A stretch of 19,396 bases of DNA from Lachnospiraceae bacterium. Its GTDB lineage: Bacteria > Bacillota_A > Clostridia > Lachnospirales > Lachnospiraceae. The notes beneath the pieces were generated by a model, which was not told the origin of the DNA, ran no database searches, and saw nothing but the letters and a program-made list of their open reading frames with translations. The translations under genes were made by a program, and so were the position numbers. Positions 17,280-19,396 of this stretch are shown here, piece after piece (within the stretch, counting starts at the first letter, position 1; every line of letters starts with the position of its first letter). The stretch is taken from assembly GCA_900764695.1 (NCBI GenBank), contig CAAFOY010000047.1, positions 1 through 19,396 on the forward strand, written 5' to 3'.

Positions 17280-18122
17280 ATGAGAAACATAGATTCAAGT
17301 GAAATTACAAAAAACATAAAAGAAATGTGCATAGAAGCAAATCATTTTCTAGCACCGGATATGGAAAGAGTATTTAAAAAAGCAAAGGAAAATGAAGAGT
17401 CAAAATTAGGATGCCAGATACTTGAGCAGTTAGATGAAAATTTGAAAATAGCTGCAGAAGATATGATACCAATTTGTCAGGATACAGGAATGGCAGTAGT
17501 TTTTATTGAAATAGGCCAGGACGTACATATAGAAGGCGAAAACTTAGAAGATGCAATAAACGAAGGTGTTCGTCAGGGATATGTTGACGGCTATCTTAGA
17601 AAGTCAGTAGTAAGTGATCCTATAATAAGAGAAAACACAAAAGACAATACTCCGGCAGTAATACATTATAGTATAGTTCCGGGCGAAAATATAAAAATAA
17701 CAGTAGCTCCAAAAGGATTTGGCAGTGAAAATATGAGTAAGGTATTTATGTTAAAACCTGCAGATGGAATAGAAGGCGTAAAAGATGCAGTATTAACAGC
17801 AGTAAAAGAGGCCGGTCCTAACGCATGCCCTCCAATGGTAGTAGGTGTTGGAATAGGTGGAACATTTGAAAAATGTGCAATACTTGCAAAAAAAGCTTTG
17901 GCAAGGCCTGCAGACAGCAATTCAGAAATTCCATATGTAAAAGAATTAGAGGAAGAACTTTTAACTAAAATAAATAAATTAGGAATAGGACCGGGAGGCT
18001 TAGGCGGAACACAGACAGCATTATCCGTTAATGTAGAAACATATCCTACACATATAGCAGGCTTACCTGTAGCAATAAACATCTGTTGTCATGTTAACAG
18101 ACATATAAGCAGAACACTATAA
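17280..18122 (+). CDS. Class I fumarate hydratase (or tartrate dehydratase), alpha subunit
   Basis: The larger subunit of the two-part, oxygen-sensitive [4Fe-4S] hydratase that interconverts fumarate and malate; the L-tartrate dehydratase has the same fold and cannot be excluded from sequence. The 280 residues contain three candidate cluster cysteines: C66 in IPICQDTGMA, C183 in NACPPMVVGVGIGGTFEKC, and one of C269/C270 in INICCHVNRH. The glycine-rich GIGPGGLGGTQTALSV (235-250) is typical. GGAAGGA stands about 10 nt before the ATG. The beta subunit begins 11 bp later. No promoter fits in the 33 bp between the gyrBA terminator and this ATG, so it probably depends on readthrough. Confidence 0.9.
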   Translation: MRNIDSSEITKNIKEMCIEANHFLAPDMERVFKKAKENEESKLGCQILEQLDENLKIAAEDMIPICQDTGMAVVFIEIGQDVHIEGENLEDAINEGVRQGYVDGYLRKSVVSDPIIRENTKDNTPAVIHYSIVPGENIKITVAPKGFGSENMSKVFMLKPADGIEGVKDAVLTAVKEAGPNACPPMVVGVGIGGTFEKCAILAKKALARPADSNSEIPYVKELEEELLTKINKLGIGPGGLGGTQTALSVNVETYPTHIAGLPVAINICCHVNRHISRTL

Positions 18123-18133
18123 GGAGAACCATA

Positions 18134-18685
18134 ATGAATAGAAACATAACAGCACCATTATCAGATGAAGTAGCAAAAGAATTAAAAAGCGGTGATTATG
18201 TATATATAACAGGTACAATATATACTGCAAGAGATGCAGCCCATAAAAGAATGTGGGAAGCATTAGAAAAAGGTGAAGAACTTCCTATAGAAATGAAAAA
18301 CAACATAATCTATTATATGGGACCATCACCTGCAAGAGAAGGAAGACCAATCGGTTCAGCCGGACCTACAACTGCAAGCAGAATGGATAAGTATGCTCCA
18401 AAGCTTCTTGACTTAGGCTTAAAAGGCATGATAGGAAAAGGAAAAAGAAGTGAACAGGTAAAAGAAGCCATCGTAAGAAATGGAAGTGTATACTTTGCTG
18501 CAGTAGGAGGAGCAGGAGCAATATTATCAAAAGCAATTAAAAAAAGTGAAGTAATTGCATATGATGACCTTGGCACAGAAGCAATAAGAAAGTTATATGT
18601 AGAAGACTTTCCTGCAATAGTTGTAATAGACAGCCAGGGAAACAACCTATACGAAACAGCAATAAAAGAATATGCAAAACAGTAA
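18134..18685 (+). CDS. Class I fumarate hydratase (or tartrate dehydratase), beta subunit
   Basis: Small subunit completing the active site of the hydratase above. The 183 residues show GDYVYITGTIYTARDAAHKR (20-39), YYMGPSPAREGRPIGSAGPT (60-79), TASRMD (80-85), GMIGKGKR (98-105) and YFAAVGGAGAILSKAIKKSE (120-139), matching the C-terminal domain of single-chain class I fumarases. AAGGAG precedes the ATG by 7 nt. With the alpha subunit it would serve the C4 dicarboxylate branch (fumarate/malate). There is no clear terminator after it; an AATTG/CAATT repeat near 18715-18732 lacks a T-run, so transcripts may continue into the tRNA gene. Confidence 0.9.
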   Translation: MNRNITAPLSDEVAKELKSGDYVYITGTIYTARDAAHKRMWEALEKGEELPIEMKNNIIYYMGPSPAREGRPIGSAGPTTASRMDKYAPKLLDLGLKGMIGKGKRSEQVKEAIVRNGSVYFAAVGGAGAILSKAIKKSEVIAYDDLGTEAIRKLYVEDFPAIVVIDSQGNNLYETAIKEYAKQ

Positions 18686-18741
18686 AGTAACAAAAGAAAA
18701 ACAAATATAGAAATAATTGAAAAAAACAATTAAAAATGTAT

Positions 18742-18770
18742 TTGACAAATAAATGTTACTATATTATAAT
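18742..18770 (+). promoter_or_regulatory. tRNA-Ser promoter (P1), full consensus
   Basis: TTGACA (18742-18747), 17-bp spacer, TATAAT (18765-18770): all twelve consensus bases are present, with an A-rich stretch upstream that could act as an UP element. The expected start is at or just before the hairpin at 18777, giving a leader of about 48 nt before the tRNA. Confidence 0.95.
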
Positions 18771-18776
18771 AAGTAA

Positions 18777-18793
18777 TGCACTGCACAAGTGCA
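18777..18793 (+). promoter_or_regulatory. Start-site hairpin of P1
   Basis: TGCACT-GCACA-AGTGCA: 6-bp stem, 5-nt loop, beginning 6 nt past the -10 box, so the RNA would start with or just before the stem. A 5-5-5 hairpin (CTGAT/ATCAG, 18806-18820) follows, 4 nt from the tRNA 5' end. Confidence 0.75.
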
Positions 18794-18824
18794 GTAATTA
18801 AATAACTGATAAATAATCAGGCAA

Positions 18825-18912
18825 GGAGAAATACTCAAGTGGCTGAAGAGGCGCCCCTGCTAAGGGTGTAGGTCGTTTGCGCGGCGCGAGGGTTCAAATC
18901 CCTCTTTCTCCG
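18825..18912 (+). tRNA. tRNA-Ser, anticodon GCU
   Basis: Acceptor arms GGAGAAA (18825-18831) and TTTCTCC (18905-18911) with discriminator G at 18912; D-arm around CTCAAGTGGCTGAAGAG; anticodon stem CGCCC/GGGTG with loop CTGCTAA, so the anticodon is GCT (GCU), reading AGC/AGU serine codons. A long variable arm of about 19 nt confirms a class II tRNA. The T-arm is GAGGG-TTCAAAT-CCCTC. CCA is not encoded. Length 88 nt. Confidence 0.97.
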
Positions 18913-18914
18913 TT

Positions 18915-18945
18915 AAGGACTCAAACAATGTTTGAGTCCTTTTTT
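18915..18945 (+). terminator. tRNA-Ser terminator
   Basis: 12-bp perfect stem AAGGACTCAAAC (18915-18926) with GTTTGAGTCCTT (18930-18941) around a 3-nt loop, then a T-run. It starts 2 nt after the tRNA, so the gene is a single-tRNA transcription unit. Confidence 0.93.
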
Positions 18946-18985
18946 AATAACTGGAAATTCCAACGGAATTTCCAGTTATTAAAAA
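18941..18985. repeat. 21-bp-arm perfect inverted repeat after the tRNA
   Basis: Arms 18941-18961 and 18965-18985 are exactly complementary around the loop AAC; the core is CTGGAAATTCC/GGAATTTCCAG. Its left arm begins within the T-run of the tRNA terminator. A GC-richer patch with a GAAAC-GAA-GTTTC hairpin (19011-19023) follows. Its base composition differs from its surroundings. It may be a back-up terminator or one copy of a dispersed repeat. Confidence 0.7.
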
Positions 18986-19099
18986 TCCTTCGGAGAATCA
19001 CAGAGGCGCGGAAACGAAGTTTCGTCGTGTATAACAAAAACAAATTAATAGCAAGCAATTGTATAATCATAGAAACAAAAAAATAAAACTAAAAAGCTG
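18986..19099. other. Gap between tRNA unit and promoter array
   Basis: A short GC-rich patch (about 18987-19030) then A-rich DNA. A reading frame spanning the tRNA into this gap is not credible as a gene. A TATAAT at 19062-19067 has no -35 partner. The A-rich end may act as an upstream element for the first array promoter. Confidence 0.5.
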
Positions 19100-19128
19100 T
19101 TGACATTATTCTACTAAAATGGTAAAGT
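19100..19128 (+). promoter_or_regulatory. Tandem promoter P2
   Basis: TTGACA (19100-19105), 17-bp spacer, TAAAGT (19123-19128). The -10 is the weakest of the five with P4. It is preceded by AAAAAGCTG, like the AAAAGTTG before P3-P5. Confidence 0.8.
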
Positions 19129-19134
19129 ATCTCT

Positions 19135-19151
19135 TGCACTGCTCAAGTGCA
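19135..19151 (+). promoter_or_regulatory. Start-site hairpin of P2
   Basis: TGCACT-GCTCA-AGTGCA, 6 nt past the -10 box. Stem identical to that of P1; loop differs at one base. Confidence 0.75.
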
Positions 19152-19196
19152 GGAAAACAACAAAATATAAAGTTAAAAAACTTTAAAAAAAAGTTG

Positions 19197-19225
19197 TTGA
19201 CAGACAATAACGGAAATGTTATTAT
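19197..19225 (+). promoter_or_regulatory. Tandem promoter P3
   Basis: TTGACA (19197-19202), 17-bp spacer, TATTAT (19220-19225), preceded by AAAAAAAGTTG. Eleven of twelve consensus bases. P3 lies 97 bp from P2. Confidence 0.88.
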
Positions 19226-19231
19226 GAATGG

Positions 19232-19248
19232 GTTGTCGCTGAGACAAC
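19232..19248 (+). promoter_or_regulatory. Start-site hairpin of P3
   Basis: GTTGTC-GCTGA-GACAAC, again 6-5-6 and 6 nt past the -10 box, with a stem unrelated to P1/P2. The G at 19231 is a natural start nucleotide. Confidence 0.75.
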
Positions 19249-19270
19249 AAAAAAGAATTTTTAAAAGTTG

Positions 19271-19299
19271 TTGACAGACAAAGAAAATTATGATAAATT
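19271..19299 (+). promoter_or_regulatory. Tandem promoter P4
   Basis: TTGACA (19271-19276), 17-bp spacer, TAAATT (19294-19299), preceded by AAAAGTTG. P4 lies 74 bp from P3. The -10 matches four of six bases. Confidence 0.8.
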
Positions 19300-19306
19300 A
19301 TTCTGG

Positions 19307-19323
19307 CTGTCGAAAAACGACAG
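19307..19323 (+). promoter_or_regulatory. Start-site hairpin of P4
   Basis: CTGTCG-AAAAA-CGACAG, 6-5-6, 7 nt past the -10 box. Third distinct stem sequence, with an all-A loop. Confidence 0.75.
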
Positions 19324-19354
19324 AAATTCTTGAAAAAGAAAAATAAAAAAGTTG

Positions 19355-19383
19355 TTGACAAGCGACTGCAAGTGAGATATAAT
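19355..19383 (+). promoter_or_regulatory. Tandem promoter P5
   Basis: TTGACA (19355-19360), 17-bp spacer, TATAAT (19378-19383): full consensus, preceded by AAAAAAGTTG. P5 lies 84 bp from P4. The window ends 13 bp later at CTGTCG (19391-19396), the same left arm as the P4 hairpin and at the same distance from the -10 box. An rRNA operon downstream is likely, as in many Firmicutes after gyrA, but lies outside the window. Confidence 0.92.
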
Positions 19384-19396
19384 AAACAAGCTGTCG

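Noticed and set aside
17666..18729. Two 138-codon minus-strand frames opposite the fumarase genes
   Set aside because: Fully antisense to conserved proteins, rich in Pro/Ser/Phe as expected for shadows, with no promoter or ribosome site.
18987..19030. Decayed copy of tRNA-Ser
   Set aside because: It shares GGAGAA and AGAGGCGC with the tRNA, but order and spacing do not give a tRNA fold; the match is short enough to be chance.
19062..19067. TATAAT as an extra promoter before P2
   Set aside because: No recognisable -35 at 15-19 bp and no TG extension.
18877..19086. 69-codon plus-strand reading frame beginning in the tRNA-Ser gene
   Set aside because: It overlaps the tRNA 3' half, its terminator and the 21-bp-arm palindrome, and has no ribosome site. 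Structure explains the sequence better than coding.
19100..19396. CRISPR-like repeated array
   Set aside because: The repeated pieces are promoter elements with unequal 74-97 bp spacing and differing hairpins; there is no constant repeat-spacer pattern.

Overview
This window is the chromosomal replication origin of a low-GC Gram-positive bacterium. The gene order (rsmG-mnmG-mnmE-jag-yidC-yidD-rnpA-rpmH on the minus strand; dnaA-dnaN-yaaA-recF-gyrB-gyrA on the plus strand), the AT-rich codon use, and the protein sequences suggest Clostridia, most likely Lachnospiraceae; the family is inferred from recalled sequence similarity, not a search. Transcription diverges from the rpmH-dnaA gap, so nearly every gene lies on the leading strand.

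Left edge, 1-349: no gene, but three perfect copies of the ParB-binding site parS (TGTTTCACGTGAAACA). One sits inside a 40-bp palindrome that also looks like the transcription terminator of the adjoining operon. parA/parB are not in the window and may lie just to the left.

Left arm, 350-7955 (minus strand): a strong promoter at 8000-8028 drives rpmH, rnpA, yidD, yidC and jag (ribosome, RNase P, membrane insertion, RNA binding), ending in a terminator near 5010-5044. A second promoter at 4930-4958 drives mnmE, mnmG (tRNA wobble-uridine modification), rsmG (16S rRNA methylation) and a small coiled-coil protein of unknown function.

Origin: two clusters of DnaA-box-like 9-mers flank dnaA (8135-8252 and 9874-10118). 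The dominant 9-mer is TTATTAACA rather than TTATCCACA, and the DNA-reading signature of this DnaA (KKTNHATV instead of GGRDHTTV) is changed too, which suggests co-evolution. A 12-mer, GATTTACATAAA, brackets the left cluster, and a TTA microsatellite followed by an AT-rich tract near dnaN is the likely unwinding region.

Right arm, 10211-17246: sliding clamp, S4-domain protein, RecF, and both gyrase subunits, closed by a terminator. A two-gene class I fumarase (or tartrate dehydratase) follows, then tRNA-Ser(GCU).

Right edge, 18742-19396: five strong sigma-A promoters (TTGACA, 17-bp spacer, TATAAT-like). Four have a complete 6-bp stem / 5-nt loop inverted repeat where transcription should begin, and the fifth is cut by the window edge. 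Stem sequences differ while geometry stays fixed, so a 5'-terminal RNA hairpin on stable-RNA transcripts is the best reading. The last four promoters are a tandem array pointing out of the window, probably into an rRNA operon. This is the most unusual structure here. No IS element, prophage or CRISPR array was seen.
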